Source of the DNA: Selenia dentaria
Taxonomy: Eukaryota > Arthropoda > Insecta > Lepidoptera > Geometridae
Direction: 5' to 3'
Length of the DNA stretch: 64,000 nt
Assembly (NCBI GenBank): GCA_917880725.1
Contig: OU862884.1
Coordinates: forward strand, 30,534,656-30,598,655
Shown here: one piece after another, positions 22,301-32,215 of the stretch
Layout: the number at the start of each line of letters is the position of its first letter
How positions within the stretch are numbered: the first letter of the stretch is position 1
Notes under the pieces: generated by a model
The model's database searches: none
What the model was told of the DNA's origin: nothing
Seen by the model: the letters and a program-made list of their open reading frames with translations, nothing else
Program-made: the position numbers and the translations under genes

Positions 22301-25300
22301 AGGCTACCTCAATTACGCCACCCCTGTGTACTATTACCGTAACCTAAGCGCCTTGTGAACTGAAAGTAAAGGCAAATGTTCCGATGTTGAGACCAACAAC
22401 TCGCTGATGCTCCTACAGCCTTTTCATGCGTCTCAACGGACAGAGTTGAAAGGGTGGGTCGACAGATTCTTGCAGTTCTACTTCTAGTACTTCACTTATA
22501 GTTCTAGTACTTCAGTTGCGATACCTCAGTGCTGCATTCGACGAGCACGTGCGTGGCCTATTTAGAAAACATCTTAACACCTGAGACTGATTGTGGTTAT
22601 GGAAAATACCCAATGTAGCTAATAGTCTTATGTGTATTGTGCTACGTCATATCCGTGTGACCATTGGAACAAACAGCGGAGCTATACTTTGGTCTTGCGG
22701 AACCAACTTTAGTAACTTTTCTTTAAAATATTTATCTAAAGTAACCTGAGCCAATCCTAGGTTCATAGTAGCTTCATTCTGACTATTATGGGACAACATC
22801 CACACAAGGGCTTCACGTCCCACACTTAGGGAGAGACTGTACTATGGTAAAACCGGATGACTCATATACGTGTACATATAAATTATTAACACATACACAG
22901 GTCAAACAGACATTTACGCACACAAATGTTTGACCTGTCCGTTGATCAAAGCCGGGACCAGCGGCTCCGAAAGCAAGGACTACCAACTGCGTCCATCGGC
23001 CAGTCAATAATATATAATTTTCTAATTCTCAGGTACTCGGTGCGAACAGGTAGAGGAGGCAGTCCGCGAGTCCGGGAAGCGGCTGGTATTGATTCTAAAC
23101 AAAGCGGACCTTGTCCCTCGCGACAACCTGACGGCTTGGCTGAAGTACCTCCGTAGGGCCGCGCCGGCGGTGCCCTTCAAGGCATCCACACAGGACCAGC
23201 AACACAACCTGGGCAGGAAGAAGATGAAGCATATTGTGAAAGAGAAAGAGATGAAAGGTGAGTTTTATTGTAACGAAAATGTTTTGACACCACAAAGAAA
23301 ATAAGAAAGAAAACGTTTCTTCTGGACGCACATCACATTTCTTACGTCATCACAAAACAGAATACATAACATAAGTACTTAAATGATGTGGTCATTAATG
23401 TATATTCTTTTTGGTTTACAGTGTTTTTTATATTCATTTATAGTGTGTCATAATCCTGCTGCAACTGCTATATGACTCTGGTTGACGTTCAATAATTACC
23501 AAAAAACATTCTATGATTTCTAAAGATAAATTGGAACGTAACATCATCTTACACGCTACTATATATCACATACGAGTATATATTAAACGCTACTATATCC
23601 GAATATGTGTTAAGGTCGCATTCATGATCTATCGAGTTAGCAGAATATAAACTTTAGATCGATCACTGGCGTCAACAGAAACGTAACTGCAGCTGGATTG
23701 TTTATCAACAACAGAATAAGATAACGTATAAAATCCATCGTTCAATTACGGGATTCGGGGCAACTTAGCTGCGCCAACAACTGATGCAGCTGGGATGCTC
23801 AATCAGTCCACATATAGGATGCTCAAGGATAGAGTGTAACGCACACGTAATATGTGCACATCATTTTTTAGAGTAACTATGGGGCTGGGACTGACATAGT
23901 CGTTGCACAAATTCCTAAATTAAAAACTGTCTTAATATGTGATTTCCTTTTGTCTAATGCTCATACCTATGTACAAGTTTCTAAGTGGTTTTCCGTATAT
24001 TTCGTACTAAAGTCAGAGCCACCAAATCGTATACGCGTACCAAGTGCGTTTGTTTTTGTGTGGACCAAAATAGGCTTACGATTCGCCCACTATCACGTCA
24101 CTGAGTTATATAGAAGCCCGCCATGGGGTACAATTACATAGTCGGCAGATAGCACGGATTTAGGAAAGGAGGGGATGAGTTGAGAAGGCTGTTGGCTAAA
24201 ATCGTAAGTATCGGCGCGCCAGTGTGTAGCTTATTCATTTCGACATCCATTGTAGTGCTGTAGTGTGTAACTGGTAGTGTTATGCAATTCGGTATGCTAA
24301 AAAAAATTAACCTATGCCAATTCCGAAACCATTTCGAGATTTTATGTTACAAACCCTTATTTTTCTACTCTGACCTTTTAAAACGATAAGATGCCATTTA
24401 TTTTAACAAAAAACGATGAAATAATTCGACTTTCATTGACCTCTAAATGACGTCACTTTTTTGCACTTTTGTTTTGATTGAATAGAGACTTACGAATTAG
24501 TAGGTGTCACTGTCAAGTGTCAAAGTAAATTCTAGTTTCTTTTTTTTTACTCGCGTGCTTTTCTTGGCTCCTCAACGCAACTACATATTTGTGCAAAAAA
24601 GTGACGTCATAGGATTCAAATTTTCAAAAAAATATTATAAAATAACTACTGAATATAAAACAAAAATATTGAAATTAGTTTCTTATAATGACCTAATCTA
24701 CGAAATAAAAATATAAAAAAAATACCAAAAAAAAACTTTACATACCGAATTGTTTACAGCTAAAGAAACAAATGTCGCAATGTAGTTAATTTATTGATTC
24801 AGGCGTTACTTTGCGGAAATCCATTATCAAAAAAGATATTAGAAGAAATATTTAGCGACACTTCCGCTGGAAAAAAATGCTTATGGCTGAGTTGCGTTGC
24901 AATGTGCACCATCCTCCCTCCCGCACAAAATGCAAATAGGAAGTATACAGAATAAACACACAAAACAACCCAATCAACCAAGAACGATTCGACACGTGTT
25001 TCGCCTCTACACGAGGCATCCTCAGGACGATGTAAATTTTTCATGCAATGATGCAGGATGCGTAATTGATAAACTGCGATATGCAATCGGTAGAATAAAT
25101 GCCTCCCGCCATATCCCCTCACTTCCTAAATCTGTGGCAGGTACACACTAAGTTGTGTGCCGATGTCAAATATTCTCATACACATACTGCCCTGTTTCAT
25201 TATAACAATAAACATGATTTTCTTAACACCAATAAAATTTAAACTTCTTTTGTTCAAACACATTCTAGCAAAAAATGATTATGATTATGAACTTAGGATG

Positions 25301-28300
25301 AAAAGTTCACCTATATTTTGTATTTCTAATTTCAGGTTCAGCGTGTGTAGGCGCCGAATTACTAATGAGTCTTTTAGGGAACTACTGTAGAAACCGTGGC
25401 ATCAAAACATCTATAACAGTGGGTGTGGTGGGGTTGCCCAATGTTGGGAAGAGCTCTATCATCAACAGTCTTAATAGATCCAAGGCGTGCAATGTTGGCA
25501 GTACCCCTGGAGTAACCAAGTGAGTTTATACTTATATTTTGCAACTTTTTGGCCATTTTATTCTGATATTTTTAATTTGCCTTAAAAAGTCTGATTAATC
25601 TTAGTTGAAGAAGCTACAAATGAGAGCTATAATTTTTTTAGTTGAAAACTATCATTGTGTCAATTTTTGTCGAATGCTTTTCACCCTGGAGAAGTTAGTG
25701 TTTGACTCTAATTCAAGCAGTTATTTCGTTTGCTGCAGTGCCTTTAAGATTGCAACAATAATTTCTTTGTCGAATGTACAATGTGTAGCTGCGTAGATAC
25801 AACCAAGACAATCTCATACACAAGAGGCTTTCGACCTAGTGACTCGCGTGTGAGATTCCACGCCTGTTACGGCGGAGTGTAAATTCAGTAACTAAAGGAG
25901 TGTAAATTCAGTAAATTCAGGAACTTAGGGAACTTTTTGTTCAGCTGACGCTGAACAAAAAGTTCCCTAAGTTCCTAAAGTTCATAGAGCTCACGTGTAT
26001 TAGGCCAAAGTTCTAAACGCCTGCTCTCGACGTGATCAAAAGCGAGCCGCAGACTTTTTTTCTTCTCAAATTACTCGATACCAGGAAATGGCACTGAATT
26101 ATTCGTAAGTTCATTAAAATAAATCTTATCAATAGGCAGTCTACTGAAATGGCCATCTTTTCGGCCATTTGGACCGGATACAGAATTTTACGGCCGTGAC
26201 AACCTACTATCCACATTCCCCGTGGATAATATAATCTACGCACAAGTCCTGATGGGAAGAAATGAGGGAATGTTTTGTGCATTTGCTGCTTGGACTATTT
26301 AGGCCCTTTTTAGTATTCATTTAATATTACGTTAATCATTTTTCTTGCAGACAAATGCAGACGGTCCAACTGGACTCCAAAATCAAGATCCTTGATAGTC
26401 CTGGCATAGTTTTCCACACTGGATCAGAGAGTGACTCGTCCGTGGCCCTAAAGAATGCCATCCGAGTGGGGGCACTAAAGGACCCCGTGACCCCAGCCAC
26501 GGCTATACTGCAGCGGGCCAACAAACATACTCTTGTTGAGATATATAGTATACCAGAGTTTAGTACGCCGCAGGTAACGCTCATTATCTTTATGATATTC
26601 ATTTCTTTAAAATTGATTGACTAACGTCTGTACAACATCTTGATACTTTCATAAACGATTTAGCAAGAAATGTTGACACAAATGAAAATGTAACCAGTGC
26701 AATTAATAAATTCATTCATTACTTAATTCAAATGTTAAACGCCTAAAAAGATGGCAATACTAAATCACAACCAAATAATTTAATTTCTTATTGTGTGGTG
26801 TCATTTAAGGAATCACACTCTGGTTATAAAATGTATTTATTACTAGCGACTGCCCGCGACTTTGTTCGCGTAGTAGGCTCGGCCTTCGGCCTTGCCATAA
26901 CCTCTCATCTTTTCTTAGTTTTTCTTTTATAAGAACCTTCTCCTGACTGTAATCAAAACAATAAAAAAAGAGTTATCGAGATTGTTCCATCCCTTGTTAT
27001 CATTATACCCGTTATTGCGTGACCAGGAGAAATAGGGGTTAATTTTTTATATATAGATTTATAATTTAAAATTAATACTAAATATTCGATCGTGTATGAG
27101 CGATAATAGTAAGTTTAAAATTAGTTTTTGATCAAGGTCCAAACACATTGTTTTACTCCGTGGTTTATATCTTTATGGAAAGTTTACATATTTTTCGGGG
27201 TTCAAATAAAAAGAACCGATGAAACCACACTTAATAAATACAAGCTTTCTTGTGCAATACATCTAGTTGGTCTGGGTAGTTACTTACCACCAGTGACAGT
27301 TTTGCCCCGAAGTAGTAGTAGTAGTAGTGTGCACTGTGCACGGTTATTATATTAAGGTTTGAAGGCATTGTATTGCTTAACTTAAATTATTTTCGAATAG
27401 TAAGTCGTCTTATATATTTATACCATTTACTTTGAATCGAAGTTGTAGTGTGCACTGTGTACATGTATAATTAAGTCTAGACTTGAGTATATTGAAAAAA
27501 ATCCAATTCAACAACTCGTCTTGGTGGGTACCTCCACAGTACAAGATATTCTGCCTCGAAGTAGTAGTGTGACCTGTTCACATTGTGATTTCGCTGGAAA
27601 CAACGTTCAGCAAATCAAATTATTTCATCTTGTTGTGTACCACCGCAATGCCAAATACTCTGCCTCGGTGCAGTAGTGTGCACGCATGTTTGTATGTAAG
27701 TGTAAATAATCATAAAATTCCATATCTAAATCAAAAATATTCAATAATCCAGCGCTATATTCAATATTGGCGTCATTCACCATCCGTAGCATAGTCATAG
27801 GACAGCGATGCGATTATGCAACTGCGGTTGAGAACTAGATCTAACAGACTACCGAATTTGACATTAAAGGCAGCTCAATCGCAGAAGCGTCACAGTAGTG
27901 TGGCGATTGTTCAATAGCTATGATATCAAGGCGCGGTCCAATCCCAATTTTAAAAGAATTGACTGAATCTGAAAATTGCTGATCAGGTCCGACGATGTAA
28001 TGAGAAGACACATTAATTTTCTACCGATTTCCAAAAAAAGGAGGAGGTACTCAATTCAATGGGTTTTTTTTATGTTTGTTACCTCATAACTTTCGATAGG
28101 GTGAACCGATTCTCAAAATTCTTTTTTTGTTTGAAGCACCAGGCTTCCCGTGTGGTCCTATCAATTTCATCAAATTCGGTTCAGTAGTTTACGAGTTATA
28201 CTCCAAAAACTGATTTTTACTAAAGTAATAGAATGGAAGTCGGTATAAAATTTTTCAAATTGCTCTTGTCTACGTTTGTTTTATATTTTGCGATACTAAA

Positions 28301-31057
28301 AAACAATATCAAAAACTGCTGGTAATACTTATAAATCTTATAATACTTTAGCCATGTATTACCTAAAAAATATATAGTATTATAACTGAACAGTTATAAC
28401 TGAAAATTCGGAGAGTTTGAACGGGAAAGTTTTTAATTTTTTTTCGGAAAGCTAGTAATTATTAATCTATTTAGTTCACTTTCTTTTTCTGTTCCATTTC
28501 TAATCAAAGTATTTTTCATAGATTATTATCGATCTGTTTCTTTACACTAGATGTTTAAGGATTTCGCTTTTTACTATCATCGGGATACCAGCGCGCCTTG
28601 TGACATTATGGTCGATGATGCAGAGCGTTTGCCTAGTAGAGATGCATATTGACTATGAAAATATTATAGAAATATATGGCATAAAATGAAAATATGTTCA
28701 CCTTTTCCAGGAGTTTTTCGCCCACCTGGCGGGGCGCATGGGCAGGTATAAGAAAGGTGGAGTCCCTGACCAAGAAGCAGCGGCTAGAATACTGTTAAAC
28801 GACTGGAATACTGGAAAGGTCAGGATATACTATAAGCCGAATAGTAGTTCTGAGAACAGTAGACCTCGCGAGTCCTATCAGCGGCAATTTTTAGCAGTGT
28901 GAGATATCTGCAGGTCCTCCTCGAAATCCGGAAAATTTTGACAAATATTTAATTCGACTAGACGTTGACAAATTTTGCTAAAATTTTATGTGTTGTTTGG
29001 TACTTAAGGTTCTTGCCGAATATTGCCAAAATCGTCCAGTTTTCAAACTTTACAACCTATTATCTAGGCAATAACTTGACCTATTATGCTCATAATTGAA
29101 ACTCCTCTTTAAGGCAAGGCACCTAATATGTGTACCAAATTTTATTAAAATCGGTCGGTAAATAGTGCCGTAGCAAAGTTCTCCCTTTTGTACGAAACGT
29201 TAAAAAATCTCCGACGGCAAAAAAATATTTGAATAGTAGAAACATCCATACCGTAGTTTCGTTAAATAGGTTGAATAATGCGACCTGTACAGGAGGACCA
29301 ACATACATCCTAACAAACATACAGACAGATGAAAGACGATTTGGCCAGTTAAAGCAGCGACGCTTCGCTCGCTCGGTCAAAATCCACCATCCATGCGTCA
29401 ACAGGTTTTTTTAATTTAGTTCATTGTCCAAAAACATAAATTGGACTTAAAATTAAAGACTGCGGAAGCCTAAAGGGCTTATGAGCAGTCATTGAATTCG
29501 GTAACTTCTAATATGTTTATATATAAATTATATTTATATTAAGCTGTTTATATAATATAGTTTAATATAAGTTTCTTTTCAAGAATTTTGAAAGGGCGTG
29601 GAGTGTGGAGGTATATGTCCTTAGGTAAAGTGTTAATTTATACTATTGGCATTGTTGGAGGGTTGTTTCCCATCCATCTGCTATAATTATAGGTGTGATT
29701 TATTTCCAGGTCCGCTATTTCACTGAGCCACCAGAGACGCCGGACTCCGAAGTGCATGTGGACGCCCAGATCGTGACGTCACTAGCCAAGGAGTTCGACA
29801 TCAACTCGTTCGAGGCGATGGAGACCGAGGCCATGAACGAATTGGACGCTCACAACTCGGGAACGGAGGCCGTCAAGGTATTCTACTTCTAATTACGAAT
29901 CGATAAGGTTTATACTTGACTGAACCGAAATGCGTCTGGATACATGCTGATATAGATCGTGACGTCACTAGCCAAGGAGTTCGACATCAACTCGTTCGAG
30001 GCGATGGAAATTGTAGCCATGAACGAATTGGACGCTCACAACGCTGGAAAAGAGGCCGTCAATGTATCTAACTTCTAATTGTGAATCGATAAGGTTGATA
30101 TTTTACTGAAACGTTTCACGCACACAACGCGAAGGTCTATCAGCTATGGGCTGGTGAAGTACGCAACGTCTAGTCTTGGCACGCGGAGTTTACTTCTCAA
30201 ATACGTCTCACATACTCAACTCTTGTCACATTTAGAGTTTTAACCTTAAATTAATTTTCCTTTAGTAAACGCTACCTGTTGACCCTGTAGAAAAAAATCT
30301 AGTTCCATTTGCTCAGTGATTTCAATTGCATTACTGTGCTTACGCTACTACTACTGCTCGGAGGCAGAATATGAGGCAATCAGGTTGTACCCACCAAGAC
30401 TTGCAGAAAAGTCCCACCAAGTACGTCGCCTGCTTTGGTCTATCTAGAGATCACTAAGCTCGTGTTCCTTGAGCCGAAATAATTTGCGTCGTCCGCACAC
30501 CCGTTTTCTTACAAGCCCACGATCATCGTGAGCGAACTCGATACGTCAACGATGACGTCACCGAAAACGCTTACGTCGCGACCACAACGCTCGTGGATGG
30601 AAGCTGGGTTTTGTCACGTTGTTGCGAGCTGTCACTATCAAAACATCAAATAAGTACTTATAGGATTCATTCGAATTTTGACGGAAAATTTGGCGCGCAA
30701 CATGTTATTAAGAGATATTTTTGTCCGCAGATTTCAAGCACAGGTCCGGTGAAAGCTCTAAACGAAAACGAAATGCAAGTGGACGAAGATGAATCCAGTC
30801 TGCTCCCTAAGACCCTCAGCATAAGGTCCAAATTGGACAAAACGAAGAGATCAGAACGCACCAAGTCCGATCCAGAAATGCAAATAGAGGGCAACACGAA
30901 GCAGAATAAATTGAGGAAAATTCAGTTCAAGAAGGACAAAAAGAAAAAGGCCAGAGATGAAAAACAAGCTGTTAATCTAGCTGGAGTTCTGGAAAACGTC
31001 ACTTTGACTACGTATAAGAAGGATGATTATGATTTTAAGGAGGATTTTTCACTTTAA
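16336..31057 (+). CDS. GNL3: Nucleostemin / GNL3 homologue (nucleolar GTPase), nine exons
   Basis: Exons by frame and GT/AG: 16336-16354, 16600-16892, 18512-18701, 23033-23257, 25336-25519, 26351-26573, 28711-28818, 29710-29877, 30731-31057. They join in phase to 578 codons plus TAA; family members are about 550-600 residues long. Residues 1-104 form a Lys/Arg-rich region with RYKIEKKVKDHNRK and a charged coiled coil (nucleolar targeting, GN3L domain). VLEVVDARDPLG at about 157-168 opens the GTPase, whose motifs are circularly permuted: G4 NKAD at 190-193, G1 GLPNVGKSS at 275-283, G2-like STPGVT near 297-302, G3 DSPG at 319-322. This order defines the YlqF/GNL family. The C terminus (from 471) is acidic and then Lys-rich, ending YDFKEDFSL as in fly Ns1. 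The family functions in large ribosomal subunit maturation and export and in growth control. Every join was made by eye; exon 1 (19 nt, MAKFKL) is the least certain. Confidence 0.93.
17752..17970 (-). mobile_element. LINE 3' end, minus strand, in GNL3 intron 2
   Basis: Read on the minus strand, it encodes a remnant (…LQRIVETSGIADIRG…) followed by 'cacttgccatcagcaaagcc' and 'gctcgttta'. The same succession occurs on the plus strand at 31950-32215, where more of the reverse-transcriptase C terminus is preserved. It is 5'-truncated and broken. Confidence 0.6.
18078..18247. mobile_element. TATCTCAGTT-ended fold-back MITE in GNL3 intron 2
   Basis: The ends TATCTCAGTTACAATCAAAT and the reversed ATTTGATTGCAACTGAGATA pair, continuing through GTTGATTGA/TCAATCAAC. 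Related copies are at 55489-55629 and, more diverged, 50195-50370. Each is followed by 'cataatagcc(c)tgctg'. Confidence 0.7.
18805..19548 (+). pseudogene. Unassigned exon-like open stretches inside GNL3 intron 3
   Basis: The first stretch (18805-18999) is open for about 65 codons with protein-like composition (…SLYEAKKSVQAILEQMSSVYG…). After a TAG it stays open for another 12 codons up to a possible donor at 19036. A second stretch (19437-19548) follows a TTTTGTAG acceptor and reads 36 codons (…CHDFANVTLMYHDN…KKLDKDKAP…) to TAA. The phases of the two do not fit a simple splice, and the first holds a stop. I do not recognise the protein. It may be a decayed nested or retrocopied gene; it is not part of GNL3. 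Confidence 0.25.
19820..20600 (-). mobile_element. 5'-truncated, frameshifted Jockey-like LINE in GNL3 intron 3
   Basis: On the minus strand the reverse-transcriptase catalytic motif YADD lies at 20505-20494, and the same frame stops soon after. The downstream part continues in a shifted frame from 20452 to 19820 (about 210 codons): KYLGLHLDKRLTW, then LLGRQSRLSLSNKLLVYK, KPIWTYGIELWG and SNIEILQRFQNTALR. These are hallmark blocks of the Jockey clade RT thumb and C-terminal region. The shift falls between YADD and KIDDWLQKW, near the run of A and C at about 20465-20480. No endonuclease or gag part is present: a dead insertion. Confidence 0.85.
20601..22082. other. GNL3 intron 3, middle part without recognised genes
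   Basis: AT-rich DNA. Open frames of 67-75 codons on the minus strand between 21400 and 22000 have no conserved motif. Near 21285-21312 'cagtacgtggatgggtgactgc' resembles the 3' control region of 5S rRNA, but the rest of a 5S gene is missing. Confidence 0.4.
22083..22290 (+). repeat. (ATC)n run plus dispersed repeat in GNL3 intron 3
   Basis: A trinucleotide run (about 22083-22112) leads into 'tctcagccataggtcg', 'ggctgaacacaggtcgcccc' and 'ctcaggtcgtctgtccac'. The start of the same repeat, again after a CAT run, occurs at 58248-58300 ('cagccgtaagacgtccactgctgaacat'). Confidence 0.65.
22791..23004 (-). mobile_element. tRNA-derived SINE, directly upstream of GNL3 exon 4
   Basis: On the minus strand it begins with a tRNA-like head (GCAGTTGGTAG near box A position, GGTCCCGGCTTTGATCAACG near box B) followed by the body 'gtcaaacatttgtgtgcgtaa' and the end 'gtggatgttgtccc'. 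The other copies are 51372-51589 (minus) and 58502-58691 (plus). Box B is mutated here compared with those copies. The element ends only 28 bp before the exon 4 acceptor. Confidence 0.85.
23622..23735 (-). mobile_element. Partial MITE of the 'catgatctatcgag' family
   Basis: Reverse-oriented relative to 62928-63075: 'catgatctatcgagttagca', 'aactttagatcgatc', 'agaaacgtaactgcagctgg' and 'caacagaataaga' appear in mirror order. It lies in GNL3 intron 4. Confidence 0.6.
24285..24752. mobile_element. 468-bp element with 12-bp TIRs and a second internal inverted repeat
   Basis: The ends CAATTCGGTATG (24285-24296) and CATACCGAATTG (24741-24752) are perfect inverted repeats. Inside, TGACGTCACTTTTTTGCAC (24448-24466) is exactly inverted at 24591-24609, so the CRE/ATF-like palindrome TGACGTCA occurs twice. 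There is no coding capacity. It sits in GNL3 intron 4. Confidence 0.7.
24930..25140 (+). repeat. Dispersed repeat with 'cacgtgtttcgcctctacac' block
   Basis: The words 'cgacacgtgtttcgcctcta' and 'cgaggcatcctcaggacg' are a repeat signature I have seen in Lepidoptera. The short open frame across it (84 codons) ends by a GT and is not part of GNL3. Confidence 0.45.
25919..25976. repeat. Perfect 27-bp hairpin in GNL3 intron 5
   Basis: Arms 25919-25945 (AGGAACTTAGGGAACTTTTT…) and 25950-25976 are exact reverse complements around a TGAC loop. The preceding 30 bp contain 'gtgtaaattcagtaa' twice. Confidence 0.9.
26840..27060 (+). repeat. Dispersed 'cccgcgactttgttcgcg' repeat
   Basis: The start 'actagcgactgcccgcgact' belongs to the widely dispersed class also visible at 5710-5830, 44880-45137, 48190-48445 and 49705-49900. 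It lies in GNL3 intron 6. Confidence 0.5.
27290..27700 (+). repeat. Clustered 'gaagtagtagtgtg' repeat units
   Basis: Four related words, 'ccccgaagtagtag…tgtgcactgtgc', 'gaagttgtagtgtgcactgtg', 'ctcgaagtagtagtgtgacc' and 'ctcggtgcagtagtgtgcac', occur about 120 bp apart, with 'cttggtgggtac' between them. A reversed copy is at 30340-30415. In GNL3 intron 6. Confidence 0.5.
28022..28245 (+). repeat. ACCGACTTCC-family element in GNL3 intron 6
   Basis: Left end TACCGATTTCC, right end TGGAAGTCGGTA; internal blocks in the usual order with a 15-bp addition before the right end. Confidence 0.75.
29040..29405 (-). repeat. Dispersed repeat in GNL3 intron 7
   Basis: Contains 'accaaattttattaaaatcggtcggtaa' and 'catacagacagatgaaagacg', text usual in lepidopteran repeats of the 'aatcggtccagtag' type. 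The 92-codon minus-strand frame across it shows no conserved protein motif. Confidence 0.4.
29956..30063 (+). pseudogene. Tandem duplicate of the 3' part of GNL3 exon 8
   Basis: The segment repeats the last 108 coding bases of exon 8 and about 30 bp of the following intron, 186 bp downstream. It remains open in the same frame for 36 codons. The base before it reads TATAG, a usable acceptor in phase 0, but the donor has changed from AAG|GTATT to AAT|GTATC. Substitutions change acidic residues (METEAM to MEIVAM). It is probably a non-functional exon copy; skipped or alternative use cannot be excluded. Confidence 0.75.
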
Positions 31058-31300
31058 GACTGCAAGCTTAATAGTTGAGGTTATATAATTGTTCCAGTCC
31101 ATTATCTGTCAACTAAGGGCAATTGTTTTATACCCATACGGCGATAGAAACGGTGCATTAGTCTAAATAATATAATTTACATCTCTCATATTCGGTAAGT
31201 AGGTCCTTATTACCCCCAAATGGGGCTTGAAGATGACCAATTAGCGCTCTAGGGTAATAATGTAGCTAGAAAAACCCTAGGGCGGTAAGTAATAAAAAAA
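31058..31300 (+). terminator. GNL3 3' UTR and candidate poly(A) signal
   Basis: After the TAA at 31055-31057 the first canonical AATAAA is at 31291-31296, about 235 bp downstream. Weaker AATATA words near 31168 could also serve. Confidence 0.4.
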
Positions 31301-31949
31301 ACCCTTCACTCTTTCAAAAAGTTCGCGTACATCTAACCATCATACTGGCAATAGACATCATGCATTCAGCCCAATGACAAAAGAGGTCGCTTCGCTATTC
31401 AGCCTTGTCTTCGTATGAGTATAACAGTCATCAATTTTATTTATGTAATGCCGGTTTTTTTCTACTTACCTCACAATAGAGAGGTAAAGCAGAGTAGTTA
31501 GCTCGGGTGTAAGCATCAATTGCAAATAAATATCTCGGGCTGCAATTGATGCCTTACAGCCCTTGGCTACTAATCTACTATTATTAAGGCGTAAAACAGT
31601 TTTGATGTCCGCATTACTAAACGACGTCATTTAAATTTACACCACAGATATATATGTACAATAGATAACGCAAATGCGTGTACTTTCCGTCTCCGAACCC
31701 CGACCGAGCGTCAAGGTTGGCCACGCTACTTACAATCCGCGCAGTGTCTAAAAAAAACTAAATTACCTTTGTGATAATTAACTGCAATAGCCCAAAAACT
31801 TGGAGCCCCCAAAGGCAATATTTTCTATCACAGGTACGTTATTTTAAAATTATATTCAAACTTCTAACTATAATGTAATTATATTATACATAAATCAATG
31901 TAATTCAATTCATTATTCATCGAACATCACGACGGAAATTTCATAGAGA
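31301..31949. other. Intergenic DNA after GNL3
   Basis: A hairpin-like pair 'gtaagcatcaattgca' and 'tgcaattgatgccttac' (31509-31556) is the only structure noted. No gene is seen. Confidence 0.4.
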
Positions 31950-32215
31950 TCATGTTGACGTGTGGGAGTCCACAACCGTGCGATTCCGACGGCATTTTCT
32001 ACCTTACACTACCACTATGTGGAACCAGCTGCCACTTGAGGTATTTCCGAACAGATACTACTTGGGAGCCTTCAAGAAAAGAGCCTATTCCTTCCTCAAA
32101 GGTCGGCAACGCATCCTCGAGACCTCTGGTATTGCGAATGTCCGTGGGCGACGGTGATCATTTACCATCAGGTGGGCCGCCTGCTCGTTTGCCAACCTAT
32201 ACCATAAACATTTTA
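31950..32215 (+). mobile_element. LINE 3' end with RT C-terminal remnant
   Basis: The frame from about 31960 reads FLPYTTTMWNQLP, then LEVFPNRYYLGAFKKR and FLKGR, the usual end of CR1/Daphne-like LINE reverse transcriptases (…MWNxLP…FK). It is followed by 'accatcaggtgggccgcctg' and 'gctcgtttgcc', a typical LINE 3' UTR end. It is 5'-truncated; no catalytic motif remains. Confidence 0.75.
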
